Shown: positions 18,908-31,400 of the stretch, piece after piece
How the letters are laid out: every line of letters begins with the position of its first letter
How positions within the stretch are numbered: position 1 is the stretch's first letter
DNA from: Mantamonas sphyraenae
Taxonomy: Eukaryota; CRuMs; Mantamonadidae
Length of the DNA: 64,000 nucleotides
Assembly (NCBI GenBank): GCA_026936335.1
Contig: JAPMXV010000074.1
Span: forward strand, 124,001-188,000
Reading direction: 5' to 3'
Notes under the pieces: model-generated
What the model was told of the DNA's origin: nothing
Seen by the model: only the letters and a program-made list of their open reading frames with translations
Databases searched by the model: none
Position numbers and translations under genes: made by a program

Positions 18908-20194
18908 ATGCCAGCGATTCCTGTGTGTGGTGTGTGTGTTGCGATGTCATCATCATCCTCCTCCTCCTCATCCTCCTCATCCTCCTCCTCCACATCGTCA
19001 TCGTCAGGGCCGTCGTCACCAGAGGCATCCTCGTCTGTGGGGGGGCAGAAGCAGGCGGGTGGTGGAGATGGCTGGGTCAAAGACAAGGAGGAGCAGCTGC
19101 GACAATTGCTGCTCCCGTCTGGTTCGGGACAGTTTACAGTGGATGTGGAACGAGTGAGGAAACTGTGTGTGTCGCAAGGGGGCCTGTTGGATGTACGCTT
19201 CCGACGTGTGGGCTGGCCTGTGTTGCTGGGCCTCTCGCCAGGATCGGGCAAGGGACCGCTGCACTGTGCCAAGGGCGACCGAGACTATGACCAAATCGAA
19301 CGGGATGTGGTGCGGTCGATGTGGCACATCCAGGACGCCAGTGAACGACGCAGACAACGCAGGCAACTGGCTGCCATTGTACACAGCATTGTCAAGGCCA
19401 ACCCGCAGGCCCATTACTACCAGGGTTTCCACGACCTGTGCATTGTCCTCTTTGCCAACTGCGAGTACAAAGACGCGTATCAGATTGCCCTGCGTATGTC
19501 CAGGGGCCACCTGGCCTGTGTCATGGCCGAGGACTTTCGCTATGTGCAAACCATGCTGGACAACGTGCTGCCACTGCTCCAACACGCCGATCGGGAGCTG
19601 TGGGCGTTTCTGGAGCAACACAACACAATGCCCCACTTTAGCATTGCGTGGATCATCACCTGGTTTGCCCACTCACTCGAGGACACCCGCGTGGTGGCTC
19701 GCATCTTTGACTTTCTCCTTGCCTCTCCTCCGCTGGCTCCCCTATACATGAGTGTGGCTCTGCTGGTCGAACGTAGGGACGGCATCATGGCCTCTGCCTA
19801 TGGGGATGATGCCATGGATGGCAATCTGCTCCCCGTCATGCTCAAGCTGCCCGTGCACATGCCCGACGTCGAGGCCGTGTTGCAACGCACGCACAAGCTC
19901 CTCAACGAGGTGGATGTGGCCCAGTTGCAGAAGCTGAGTGGCGTCTCTTTGGGAGAGGAGGATTGTGCCCTCTTTACGTATCCGTATGCATGGATGCAAG
20001 ACAGCGTCGAGGTGGAAGGGAGCTTGATCAAACTCACCCAGGCTGGGAAGCGCCGTGAGATGCACACTGGACGCAAAATGGGTGGGGTGCACATTGGCAA
20101 GGACATGCAAGAAGTGTTGGTGTTGCTGTCGGTGTTGGTGGCTATGGGAATGGTGTGGATCTGGGCGACATTGTCGAGACGTACATCAATGTGA
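18908..20194 (+). CDS. TBC1D20: TBC-domain Rab GTPase-activating protein, TBC1D20-like
   Basis: 428 residues. Start at 18908, or at 18944 just before a polyserine/acid run. The TBC domain has both catalytic fingers: IERDVVR (IxxDxxR arginine finger, about 131-136) and YYQGFHD (YxQ glutamine finger, about 170). GGLLDVRFRRVGWPVLLG and FSIAWIITWFAHSLED match the family. A single hydrophobic helix at the extreme C-terminus (about 402-421) fits the ER tail anchor of TBC1D20, a GAP for Rab1/Rab18. The stop codon is 12 bp from the stop of the convergent kelch gene. Confidence 0.9.
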   Translation: MPAIPVCGVCVAMSSSSSSSSSSSSSSSTSSSSGPSSPEASSSVGGQKQAGGGDGWVKDKEEQLRQLLLPSGSGQFTVDVERVRKLCVSQGGLLDVRFRRVGWPVLLGLSPGSGKGPLHCAKGDRDYDQIERDVVRSMWHIQDASERRRQRRQLAAIVHSIVKANPQAHYYQGFHDLCIVLFANCEYKDAYQIALRMSRGHLACVMAEDFRYVQTMLDNVLPLLQHADRELWAFLEQHNTMPHFSIAWIITWFAHSLEDTRVVARIFDFLLASPPLAPLYMSVALLVERRDGIMASAYGDDAMDGNLLPVMLKLPVHMPDVEAVLQRTHKLLNEVDVAQLQKLSGVSLGEEDCALFTYPYAWMQDSVEVEGSLIKLTQAGKRREMHTGRKMGGVHIGKDMQEVLVLLSVLVAMGMVWIWATLSRRTSM

Positions 20195-20206
20195 ATTTGT
20201 TTGTCG

Positions 20207-23200
20207 TCACGCTGTGTCTGTGCTTGCCTTTGCTGCTTCCAGCTCCTCTTCAAGTGATTTGATCTTGGCTTCTAGTTCAGCGGACTGTGCCTGCAGTTGT
20301 GCGGAGGCCTCCTTCTCCTTCTCGAGCTTGCCTTGTTGCTCAGCCAATGCTTCTTCCTTCTCCTTCTCCAGCTTGCTCTGCAACGCAGCAAGTGCATCCT
20401 CGTGAGCTTTCTTGATCTCAGCTTCGTTGTCACCGTGCTGTGATGCCATCTGCTTCTGCTGCTCAGCCAATGCATCCTCCTTCTCCTTCTCCAGCTTGCC
20501 ATGCTGCTCAGCCAATGCTTCTTCCTTCTCCTTCTCCAGTTTGCCTTGCTGCTCAGCCAATGCTTCTTCCTTCTCCTTCTCAAGCTTGCCATGCTGCTCA
20601 GCCAATGCATCTTCCTTCTCCTTCTCAAGCTTGCTCTGCAACGCAGCAAGTGCATCCTCGTGAGCTTTCTTGATCTCAGCTTCGTTGTCACCGTGCTGTG
20701 ATGCCATCTGCTTCTGCTGCTCAGCCAATGCATCCTCCTTCTCCTTCTCCAGCTTGCCTTGCTGCTCAGCCAATGCTTCTTCCTTCTCCTTCTCAAGCTT
20801 GCTCTGCAACGCAGCAAGTGCATCTTCGTGAGCTTTCTTGATCTCAGCTTCGTTGTCACCGTGCTGTGATGCCATCTGCTTCTGCTGCTCAGCCAATGCA
20901 TCCTCCTTCTCCTTCTCCAGTTTGCCTTGCTGCTCAGCCAATGCTTCTTCCTTCTCCTTCTCCAGCTTGCCATGCTGCTCAGCCAATGCATCCTCCTTCT
21001 CCTTCTCCAGTTTGCCTTGCTGCTCAGCCAATGCTTCTTCCTTCTCCTTCTCAAGCTTGCTCTGCAACGCAGCAAGTGCATCCTCGTGAGCTTTCTTGAT
21101 CTCAGCTTCGTTGTCACCGTGCTGTGATGCCATCTGCTTCTGCTGCTCAGCCAATGCATCCTCCTTCTCCTTCTCCAGCTTGCCTTGCTGCTCAGCCAAT
21201 GCTTCTTCCTTCTCCTTCTCAAGCTTGCTCTGCAACGCAGCAAGTGCATCTTCGTGAGCTTTCTTGATCTCAGCTTCGTTGTCACCGTGCTGTGATGCCA
21301 TCTGCTTCTGCTGCTCAGCCAATGCATCCTCCTTCTCCTTCTCCAGTTTGCCTTGCTGCTCAGCCAATGCTTCTTCCTTCTCCTTCTCAAGCTTGCCTTG
21401 TTGCTCAGCAAGTGCATCCTCCCTCTCCTTTGTCATGGTCTCCTTCTGCTCAGCGAGCGCATCCTCACGCTCCTTTGTCATGGTCTCCTTCTGCTCAGCC
21501 AGTGCATCCTCTCGCTCTTTGGTCATCTTCCCGTGCTGCTCGGCAAGTGCATCCTCCCTTTCCTTCGTCATCTTCCCATGCTGCTCAGCCAGTGCATCCT
21601 CCCTTTCCTTCGTCATCTTCTCGTGCTGCTCGGCAAGTGCATCCTCCCTTTCCTTCGTCATCTTCTCGTGCTGCTCGGCAAGTGCATCCTCACGCTCCTT
21701 TGTCATCTTCCCATGCTGCTCAGCCAGTGCATCCTCCCTCTCCTTTGTCATCTTCCCATGCTGCTCAGCGAGCGCATCCTCACGCTCCTTTGTCATCTTC
21801 CCATGCTGCTCGGCAAGTGCATCCTCCCTCTCCTTTGTCATCTTCCCATGCTGCTCAGCCAGTGCATCCTCCCTCTCCTTTGTCATCTTCCCATGCTGCT
21901 CAGCGAGCGCATCCTCACGCTCCTTCGTCATCTTCCCGTGCTGCTCGGCAAGTGCATCCTCACGCTCCTTCGTCATCTTCCCATGCTGCTCAGCCAGTGC
22001 ATCCTCCCTCTCCTTTGTCATCTTCCCATGCTGCTCAGCGAGCGCATCCTCACGCTCCTTTGTCATCTTCCCATGCTGCTCGGCAAGTGCATCCTCCCTC
22101 TCCTTTGTCATCTTCCCATGCTGCTCAGCCAGTGCATCCTCCCTCTCCTTTGTCATCTTCCCATGCTGCTCAGCGAGCGCATCCTCACGCTCCTTCGTCA
22201 TCTTCCCGTGCTGCTCGGCAAGTGCATCCTCACGCTCCTTCGTCATCTTTTCGTGCTGCTCGGCAAGTGCGTCACCTCCTTCCTTGCTCAAGGTTTTGTT
22301 CAGTTGAGCAAGCGCATCCTCTCGCTCTTTTGTCATGGTCTCCTTCTGCTCAGCCAGAGCATCCTCCCTTTCCTTTGTCATCTTCTCGTGCTGCTCAGCC
22401 AGTGCATCCTCCCTTTCCTTCGTCATCTTCTCGTGCTGCTCGGCAAGTGCATCCTCCCTTTCCTTCGTCATCTTTCCATGCTGCTCAGCCAGTGCATCCT
22501 CCCTCTCCTTCGTCATCTTCTCGTGCTGCTCGGCAAGTGCATCCTCCCTTTCCTTCGTCATCTTTCCATGCTGCTCAGCCAGTGCATCCTCCCTCTCCTT
22601 CGTCATCTTCTCGTGCTGCTCAGCCAGTGCATCCTCCCTTTCCTTCGTCATCTTTCCATGCTGCTCAGCCAGTGCATCCTCCCTTTCCTTCGTCATCTTC
22701 TCGTGCTGCTCAGCCAGTGCATCCTCCCTCTCCTTTGTCATCTTCCCATGCTGCTCAGCCAGTGCATCCTCCCTCTCCTTTGTCATCTTCCCATGCTGCT
22801 CAGCAAGCGCATCCTCCCTCTCCTTTGTCATCTTCTGCTCCTGAGCATCCAAATCACCAACACGACGCTTCTCCTGTGCACTCAAATCCTCCCACGACTT
22901 CTGTCGCACGTTCACCACCTCTTGCACCAGCTTGGCGCTTTCCTCGCTCACAGTCGCCACCATCCTGCTTGCGTTGGCCAGCTCCTCCTGCAATTCCTCC
23001 ATCACCCCCCTGCTGCTCGACAACACACTCTGCACCGCCTCTGCACTCTCTTTCTGCGCCTCTATGTGCTTCACCGTCTCGTCCCAACCGCTCATCACCT
23101 GCACAACCTCTTCCCGAAGTCCTTCCACCTCCAAAGTGCTCCTCACGCGTTCTTCCTGCATCGTCCTCATCTGCTTCACCATCGCCTCCATCTCCCCACA

Positions 23201-26200
23201 CAACCCCCTGTGCACCTCCATCAACGACTCCATGCTTCCCTGCAACGCCTCATTCTCGTCCACAAGTGCCTCATTCCGCTTCACAAGCGCTGCCATTTCC
23301 TCTGCACGTGCACCTTCCCGTTCCCGCATGGCCTTGATCGTCTCTGCATCATTGTGCAACTGTGCCGTGCACGCCTCCAGCGTCTCACGTTCCTCGTCCG
23401 CCTGCCGCAAGAGCGCCAGCCCCATGTCCCTCGCCTGCTCCTCGCTCACACGCAGCGCCTCGCCATGGCCCATCCACGCCTCAATCACCTCTGCACTCTC
23501 CTTGTTCAGCGCACACATGGCATCCACCTGCCCCACCGCCTCCTTGTACGCCCTTCGCAACGCACCACTCGACGCTGCTGCCTCCTGCAGTTCCCCTGCC
23601 ATCATGTCCACCTTTTCATGCTGCACCCCAAGTGCGCTCATGACCCCGTCCAACACACGCTGGATGCGCTTCTGCATCTCCACCGCCTCCTCCAGCTGGC
23701 CGTTGACCTCAAAGTGCGATCGCATCAGCGACGCCACCGATTCGTCGCGCACCTCCACGTCCGCTTGCATCCTTTCGTTCACTTCCGTGATGGCTTCCAG
23801 CTGTCGTGTCAGGTGTTCATGTGCCCCACGCACCCCGTCCACGTGTTCTCGCAGCCGCACGTGTTCCCTCGTCAGCGACTTGTGCCCCGAGCCCAGGCGC
23901 TCCACCTCCTCCTGCAGCATCACAATGTGATGGGCCTGCTTCTCCACCGCCTCACTGTCTCGTGACACCATGTTGTGTTGCACCTCCAGCTGCTTGCGCA
24001 GTCGTTCGTACCCGGAACGCAGTTCGTTCGCTTCCACATCCATGCTATTCAGCTGCCTGTTCAGATTGCTCATCACCACCTCAAACTGCTCTGCTAGCAC
24101 GTCTTGCTCCACCATCTTTGCCGTCGCACGCCGTTCCAGCACCATGTGTTCCGCCATCTTGTGTGCCAGTTCGTTCTTTGCCTCCTCCGCCTTGGCCAAC
24201 TCTGCCTTGGTGTCGTCCAACTGTCGTTCCAGCGTGTCCACCAGCTCTCCTCTATTGCGCACCAGTGCTTCCAGCATCTCCTTGGCACGCACCACCTCCT
24301 GGTACTCCTCGCTCTCCTCCACCGCACTCTCCTTTGCCTCCAGCTGATGCTGCAGCGATTCCACCTTGGCATCCACCTGGTACCTTTCAAACTCCTTCTC
24401 ACGCGCCTCTGTCTTGAGTGTCTCCACCACCCGTGCCTCCGCCTCGTATCGCTTCTTCCACTCCAGCTTCTCCTTGCGCAGCGTGCCCACCTGAGCCTCC
24501 AGCTGTCGTACCGTCTCCCGCGCGTGGTTCTCCCCACGCTGCTTCTCCACACGTCCACTCTCCACCTCTTTGGTCAGCTCGTGCACCCTGTCCTCCAACC
24601 GTTCCACCTCGATCTGCTTCCGTGCCACCTCGCTCTCCAGCTTGCTTGCCTGGTTCACGCTGCTTTCGCTGTTCTTCACCGCCTTTTCCAACTCATGCTT
24701 CACCTTGCTCACCTCGCTGTGTTCCCTCTCGATGCACCTCGCCAATTCCTTGTTCAGCATGCGCATCTTTTCCCGCATTGCCTCTCCCTCCCGCTGCGCC
24801 TCCTTTGCCCTGTGTTCCATCTCCGCCTGCAAATGCCTCACTTCCAACAGATGCGCCTTTTCCATCGATGAAACCTTGCTCTGCAGCGTGCCAATCTCCC
24901 GCTGCGCCTCTTCCAGCTCTTCTGCGCCCCGCTGCAGACTCTGCGTGGCATCCTTGTTCACTTGCACCATGGCCGTCTGGCTCGACTCCATCCCCACCAT
25001 GCGTTGCTCCTGTTCCGCCACTTTCGCCCTCAGCGACGCAATCTGTGCCTCCCTGTCCAGCACATCCTGTTTCGCATGCGCCGCCTGATTCTCTGCCAGC
25101 CGCAGCTTCACGTGCAACCCGTCCACTTCATCGCGTCGCTCCTGTTCCTTGAGCTCGTGTGTCTCCACACGGCTGCTGAGTTCCACCTCGCGTTTGTGGC
25201 TTTGCTCCTCCAGTTCCCGCAGCTGCGCCAGCGTGCGCTCGTGGTCCACGTTCAATGTTTGCAGCCGTTCGTCGCTGTCATCCAACTCGGCCACCCGTTG
25301 TTCCGCACGTTGTGCTCGCTTGTTGCTCTCTCGCAACCGCGACGTCAAATCTACAATGGCCGTTTCCTGACGCGTGTTCTCGTCCACACGTTCCCTCTGA
25401 CACCGCTCCAGTTCCGCCTTGAGACTGGCTTCGGCTTGTCGATGTGCCACCAATGCCCGCTCCTTGTCCTTGGTCAGCAGTGAGACCTGTGCCTGGAGCT
25501 CGTTGGCCATGCTTGTCCTCCTGCTGGCCTCTGCCTTGGCGTCGGACAGTTCGTCCGTCAGAGCGCTCACCTGCGCCTGCAACTGCCTCGTGTGCAGATC
25601 ACCACCGTCCACTTGCTTCTGCAGTGCCGTCACCTGCGCCTCTGCCTGTCGCAATGCGTTGCGCAATTGGTTTACGCTTGCCTCGTGGCTCACCTTGGCT
25701 TCGTTCATCTCGTTGCGAAGCAACAAGGCCTCGTGTCGTCCTTGTTCCACCTCGCCTTGCAACTGTTTGATGCGCAGTGCCGCCGCCTGTTGCTGTGTGC
25801 TCGCACTGCTGCGTGCCTCCTCCACCTCGTGTTCGCTGGCGGTCAACGCCACTCGCTTCTCCTCCAACTCGTTGCTCACCTTGAGCAGCTTGTTCTTGGT
25901 CTTTTCCAGTTCCTGACTCAGCGATTCCCTCTTTGACTGCAACGCCATACTCTTCAGTGTCGTCGCCGTCTTTGTCTTGCTCGCATGCTTCCGTGCCTCC
26001 TCCGCCTCTTCCACCGCCGCCTGTCGCAGCTTCTCCATCTCTGCCAGCTCTTGGGCGTGACGAAGCCGCTCTTCCGCCGCCTCCCGTTCCATCGCCTCGA
26101 TCTGCGACTCCAACTGGCTGATGCGCTTTGCCCGCGTCCGTGTCTCCTCCCTGTACTCTGCCGCATCCTTCCGTGCCACCTCCAGCTGCATGTTGGCCGC

Positions 26201-28098
26201 CCGTTCCTTCTCGTTTGCAGCCTCCTTTTCCGCCTTGGCTTCCTTCAGGGCCGCCTTGACGCTGTTCAGGATTTCCTGGTTCAGTTGCATCTGCAGCTTT
26301 TGCGTCTCCCCTGCCTTTTGGCTCTTGTTCAGCTCCCGTTGGGTGAGTTGCAACTGCTGCAGCAATTGCACGTCCTCCCCTCCCGTGTCCAGCCCCCCCA
26401 TGCCCATCCGTTGCAATCCGCTTGGCGAGCGAGGTGACGGCGAGGACGACGAGGATGCACGCGCAGACGCCGACGACGAGCCTCCCACACTCGTGTTTGT
26501 GCTCTCGGACATGGAGTCCATGGACATGCGCTTGAGTTCCAGGGACAGGACGTCGTCGTAGTACGTCACCTGCATGCTGCGGTCGCAGGAGGAGCCGCCG
26601 TAGACAAAGAAGCGAGCAGGTGAGTGAACACCTGCCATGGCCATTGCCATGCCCTCACGTGCCGCACTGGTGCCACTCGTCTTGGCACTGCTACTGGGCT
26701 TGTGCCAACGTGACGCCAGGATGTCCAGCACGTGAAAGTCCTTGAATGTGTGCAGGGCGTGGGAGTACGTGTACCCGCCCATCACCAGCAGGTGTGGCAC
26801 CCCAGACAGGTCCAACACAGCCATGGCATGGTTCGCACGTGCCGACGGACCCGATCCAGCGGTGATGGGTGAATGCCATCGTTTGGTGTCCAGGTCCAGC
26901 ACCGTCAGGTCGTCGTAAAAGGTGTCAAAGTAGTTGTACTTGTGGCCACCAAACATGTACAACTTGTTCTGGTGTGCACACACACTGCTGTATGCACGTG
27001 CGCCAGGTTTGCTTCCTGTGCATTGCAGCTGCGTCCACGTCCATCGCGTCGTGTCCAGCTGCCACACGTCGTCGTAGAACGTGGAATCATCCATGCCGCC
27101 AAACACGTACAGCATGTGTCCCACCATCGTTGCCGCGTGGCCCTTGCGAGGTGCAGGCGCGTTTCCCTGTGTTGCAAGCGTGAGTGTTTGTGGGGGTGTT
27201 TGTGTGTGTGTGCGTGCGTGTCAGTCGTCTTGCAGATTTGCAGCCAATTCTGCCCGTTTGCCAGACATCACTTTGCGGACTCCCTCTGGACCCAGTGGGG
27301 GTACGACGTGTGTTGTAGGCACGCATGCATGGCAATTGGCCACGAGACAAGGCGTATGCATTGTCTCGACAGGCGGTGAGGCAGGAATGAGGCGAGGTGC
27401 GTGTGGAGAAAAGGAACGCAACGAAAGGAAGAGGGACAAGCATGACTCACCTGCGCACGCTGCACGCTCCATACGCTGGACGAGGCGTTGTACAGAAAGA
27501 GGTCGTTTGTGCAAACGGCGTCGCCGTCGTCTGTGAGGGCACTTCCACCAAAGAGGAGGATGTACGAGGTGTCGTACGCGTGCATGGAGTGACCTGAGCG
27601 GGGAGCTGGGATGTCGCCGCTGGCATCCACCAGCGTCCACTGCTTTCCGTCGACCCCAAATGCCCACACGTTGCTGTCCATGGTGAGGTCCTTCTGATTG
27701 TGTGGCACGCCACCAAACATGTACAGCGAGTCCTTGGCCAGGGCCATGGCGTGGCCGTCGCGTGAACCAGGCTGAAGCAACGAGTGCGACGGCAGCTGTT
27801 GCACATCCACCACCAGCGGGTCGGTGCTCGACGACGACACACTTCCACTGGTGCTGGTGGTGCTGCTGCTGTGGAAGCGTCGGAATGACGACGGTGACGA
27901 TGGTGACGACGGTTGGAGGCGAAAGGAAGAGGCACGGGCTGACGAGGGCGAGCCCAGGCCAGGCGAACGGTAGGAAGAGGCACGTGGGGAGGCAGGCGAG
28001 ACTGAACGTGAGCTTGGTGATCGGCGTACACTCGGACTGGAGGGTGTGGATGACGATGATGAGGCCAGCCACGACCAGTTGGAGGAGGACGATGACAT
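20207..28098 (-). CDS. giant kelch + coiled-coil protein with tandem 15-residue repeats
   Basis: Two exons, 28098..27451 and 27166..20207, intron 27167..27450 (donor CAG|GTGAGT, acceptor AACACAG, phase 0), giving 2,535 residues. The splice joins SVWSVQRAQ to GNAPAPRKGHAATMVGHML, completing a kelch blade. Residues 1-85 are Ser/Pro-rich. A kelch propeller spans about 95-420 (LYMFGGV, YILLFGG, LYVFGG, LYMFGG, LLVMGG, FFVYGG). The rest is an almost continuous coiled coil. From about residue 1660 it becomes arrays of 15-residue units: about 32 of type MTKEREDALAEQHGK, then KLEKEKEEALAEQQG units. Kelch plus coiled coil is typical of cytoskeletal or tip-complex proteins (tea1/formin-linked). The 5' part of this gene is duplicated twice at 33.3-33.7 and 39.1-39.5 kb. 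Confidence 0.85.
20290..21420 (-). repeat. higher-order coding repeat, 426-bp period
   Basis: The segment coding KLEKEKE/ALAEQ units is organised in larger blocks. The marker GAGCTTTCTTGATCTCAGC recurs at 20404, 20662, 20830, 21088 and 21256, that is with alternating spacings of 258 and 168 bases, a 426-bp (142-codon) higher-order unit present about twice. All lengths are multiples of three. Confidence 0.85.
21412..22842 (-). repeat. 45-bp coding tandem array (about 32 copies) with a 270-bp duplication
   Basis: 45-bp units each encode MTKEREDALAEQH(G/E)K-type 15-mers. The blocks 21721-21990 and 21991-22260 are nearly identical, a 270-bp (six-unit) duplication, showing recent expansion. One divergent unit (SKEGGDALAEQ) lies at about 22260-22300. 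Confidence 0.88.
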
Positions 28099-28445
28099 CC
28101 TCGCTGGGTTTTGGTTGGCAGCGCGGGTGGTGTGCCTGTTGTGGGCGGCAGTGCAATGGTGTCCACTGCCTTGCTTGGTTGTGTCCACGTGTGTGTGTGT
28201 GCGTGTCAGTGTGTGACTGTGTGCAGCAGCATCGACAGTGTGTCTGCGTGGCCATGCAGTGTGCTCCTGCCCAGAGGAGTGATGGGGTGTTGGTGTGTGA
28301 CACCATTGCACAATGCCAGATTCAACTGGTGTGGCTTTGTTGTTGGGTGTTCGCTCTGTCCACTCCTCTGCCCAATGGTCCAGCAGCACCATTGCCCACC
28401 TTCTCTTCATTCTCCCATCCCTGCCCACACATCCTCCAACGCTCT
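28099..28445. promoter_or_regulatory. upstream region of the kelch gene (copy A)
   Basis: 347 bases between the kelch start codon and the ROCO-A stop codon. Holds a GT/CA microsatellite (about 28187-28222). It is repeated almost unchanged at 33748-34095 and 39538-39880, so the kelch promoter exists in three copies. Confidence 0.5.
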
Positions 28446-31400
28446 CTAAACTCCGTCATTGTCTTCTTCTGCCGCTTCCAGAGAGCCCATCGACCCTGCT
28501 CTCTCCCCACGCAGCTCTTCCAGATGCAGCTGCAGATCCACAACCACCACACGCAGTTCTTCCAACTCCTTGCCAGATGACGACGATGACCCCATCCCGT
28601 CCATCTCCTCCAGCGTCTGTGCCACCATCGATCGCACGGCGTCCATGTCTGCTGTACCCCTGGCCATTTGTTTCACCTGCAGCTCTGTCACCCAGCCCAG
28701 CAGCTGTGGATACTGCTTTGCCACTTTCTTGATCGCTTTCCATGACTTGCCCAGCCGCCGTTCCATGCTTCCGACACGCTCCTCCATGTCTTTTCGCCAC
28801 GCTTGCAGTTCCTTCAGTGCATCGTTGTCATCCAGCACACGTCCATACAGCAGCGCATGTGTATGCAAGCTGACCATGTGCACCATGCATCGCCCACAGT
28901 TCTCTTTCTCAACCTCCACCAGCGTAGACATATCCACACGCAACGTGTGCTGTGCCCAATCCATCCGCAACACCTCCTCAACATTCCCACTGCCCACACA
29001 CACGTGACACAGTGGATAGCACCGCATGCTCCCAGTCAGTCCGTCGCACAGCCCGCTCTCGGCCGCCAGCCGTCGCAAAAGCACCTCCACCTGTCCCATC
29101 GTCTCTGCCACCCCACGCCACGAGTCTTGCGCAACCACAACGTCCATGTACCGCGAGTGTGGCTCATGCACAACCACAATGTGCGGCGCATTCGCTGGCC
29201 ACACGTGCATCCAGTTGGTGTGCACGTGCTCGATGTCGATTCCTTCCGGGTATGCCTCAATCAGCCTCACCTGCACCAGGTTGAACAGCGCAGGTGGCAG
29301 CATGTGCCAATTCTCTGCCTGCCATGCCTCATCCTGCTCCTGCTCCTCGTCATCCCCTTCTCCTTCCCGGCCCGTCACCACCCACACAAACCGACGTCCA
29401 ATCCGACACCCGTTCCCACCCATCCACTCCCCAGGCATCTCCGTCTCCACCGTCCGCAGAAACGGAAACACAAGCGTGTCTGTCCCCACCCGTGCGCACA
29501 TCTCCACCTCACACAGCAGCTCCAGCAACACATCCGCCACCCCATCCTCATCACCTCCGTCACCTCCTCCTCCCCAAATCTTCCCATGCAGCTCCGCCAC
29601 CTGCTCTCGCAATCCATCATCCCATTTCAACAGCCCATGGTGCTTCCCCTCCGCAATCTGGTCCTCTTTGTCCAGCTCCTGCACCTCTGCACCGCTCACA
29701 AAGCCTCCCATCAGCTTCGCCAGCCACACAGGGTCCACCACAACCACCCCTGCCCCTCTGTGCCACACCACCTCCTGCATGTGGTGCAGTTCCTCCAGCG
29801 ATGCGGCAAAGATCCGCCCGCTCTTGCTCGGAAAATGCTCCTGTAGCTTCTCATTCCTCTTGACCATCTTCTCCAGTTCCTCCACACGCATCCACGGCTG
29901 CTCCATCCCACCATTCTTCCGCAGTCCCTGCACATACTTCTGCAGCTCCACTGTCCCGCGTGGCACCATCCTCCTCTCTGCCAGTGCCACACTCGCATCC
30001 TCCAAACTGCCCAACAACCCATCCACGTTGTCCTTCCACACATCCCCATCTACCACAAACACTCCCTTCTCTGCATCCATCCGCAGCTGCTCGTATCTCT
30101 TGCTTTCCTTCCACCCTTCCACCCACCCTTTCACCATCCCACATGCCTCTTCCCGATCCATCCTCTCCCCCACCTTCACCTTCTCTCCCAGATCTGCATG
30201 TGTCACCACAAACCACATCTGCGGCTTCTTCTTCCCTGCCACCTTGGGTGCCACCTTGCTCGCCACCATGTCCAGCCACACCTCCAGCTCCCCACGTGCT
30301 GCCTCCATGTCCACCCTGTGTCCACCTTCCACTGCATCCCACGCCACCATCGATGCCACCAGCACAAACACCCCGCCCTGGCCCATCAACAGGTACTGGT
30401 GGCCCACCCAGTACTCTGCCTGTCCGCCATAGTCACTGATACGCACACGCACATCCCCATCCCTCAGATCAAACTCATACACATCCATGCTGTGTGTCGC
30501 ATCCGTCGTCCTCTCCTCGCTGTCTAGCTTGCGTTTGGCTGTGCGCCACCTGAAGAACACCTTGCCCCACTCTCCCCACGAGCTGTTCCGCTTCATCGTG
30601 TCAATCAACGTCGTCTTGCCCTGTCCACCATGTCCCAGCACCATCCAGTTGACCCATTCCCACGCCGTGTCCATCCGTCCCAGATACTCCACCACCGCTT
30701 GCGCTCCTTTCTTCACCACAAACCCAGGCACATCGTCCAACGCCTCCTCGTGCTCCAGCAGCAAGTGCTCCAACTTCCCGAGATTCTCCATTGCTTGTCT
30801 GGGCAACACGCTGATGCCTGATCTCCGCAGATCCAGGACACGCAGATCCGCACACTGGCCAATCTCCTCAGGAAGCTCTGTCACATCACACTCACTCTCA
30901 GCCACCAAACACAGCGCCTGAGCTTGGATGCACCGAGCAGAGGACAGCTCAGCAGCCAACTGCTGCGATGTGGAGAACGACACAAGGCCATCCCGCTCAG
31001 CCCAGGCACCCAGCATGGCCAAATGTGTCGACGGGTGTCTGCTTGCTGCGATGTCCAGTGGAGTCTCTCCATAACCGGATTTGACAGTGATACTTGCACC
31101 ACGAGCGATGAGTAGCATTGCAATTTCTGTGAACCCACTCTCTGCAGCATTGAACAACGGTGTTCGTCCGTACTCATCTGCTTTGTCCACCTTTGCTCCC
31201 CTGTCCAACAGCATCTTTGCCGTCTCTGTGTGCCCATCGCGTGCTGCACTGTGCAACGGTGTCCTCCCGTGCTTACGGGGCTTGTCCACAAGTGCTCCCC
31301 AGTCGAGCAGCATCGTAGCAGTTTCTGTGTGTCCGTTTTCTGCTGCAAGGTGCAACGGTGTCGACCCGGTCCACCGCGCTTTCTCCACCTGTGCTCCCCT

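Noticed and set aside
21412-22842. Regular 45-bp repeats reminiscent of a CRISPR array
   Set aside because: There are no unique spacers between repeats; units are contiguous and coding, in a eukaryotic gene.
21353-23965. 870-codon plus-strand frame across the coiled-coil array
   Set aside because: The 45-bp repeat is a multiple of three, so a stop-free antisense frame repeats indefinitely; the minus-strand frame has heptad periodicity and kelch domains.
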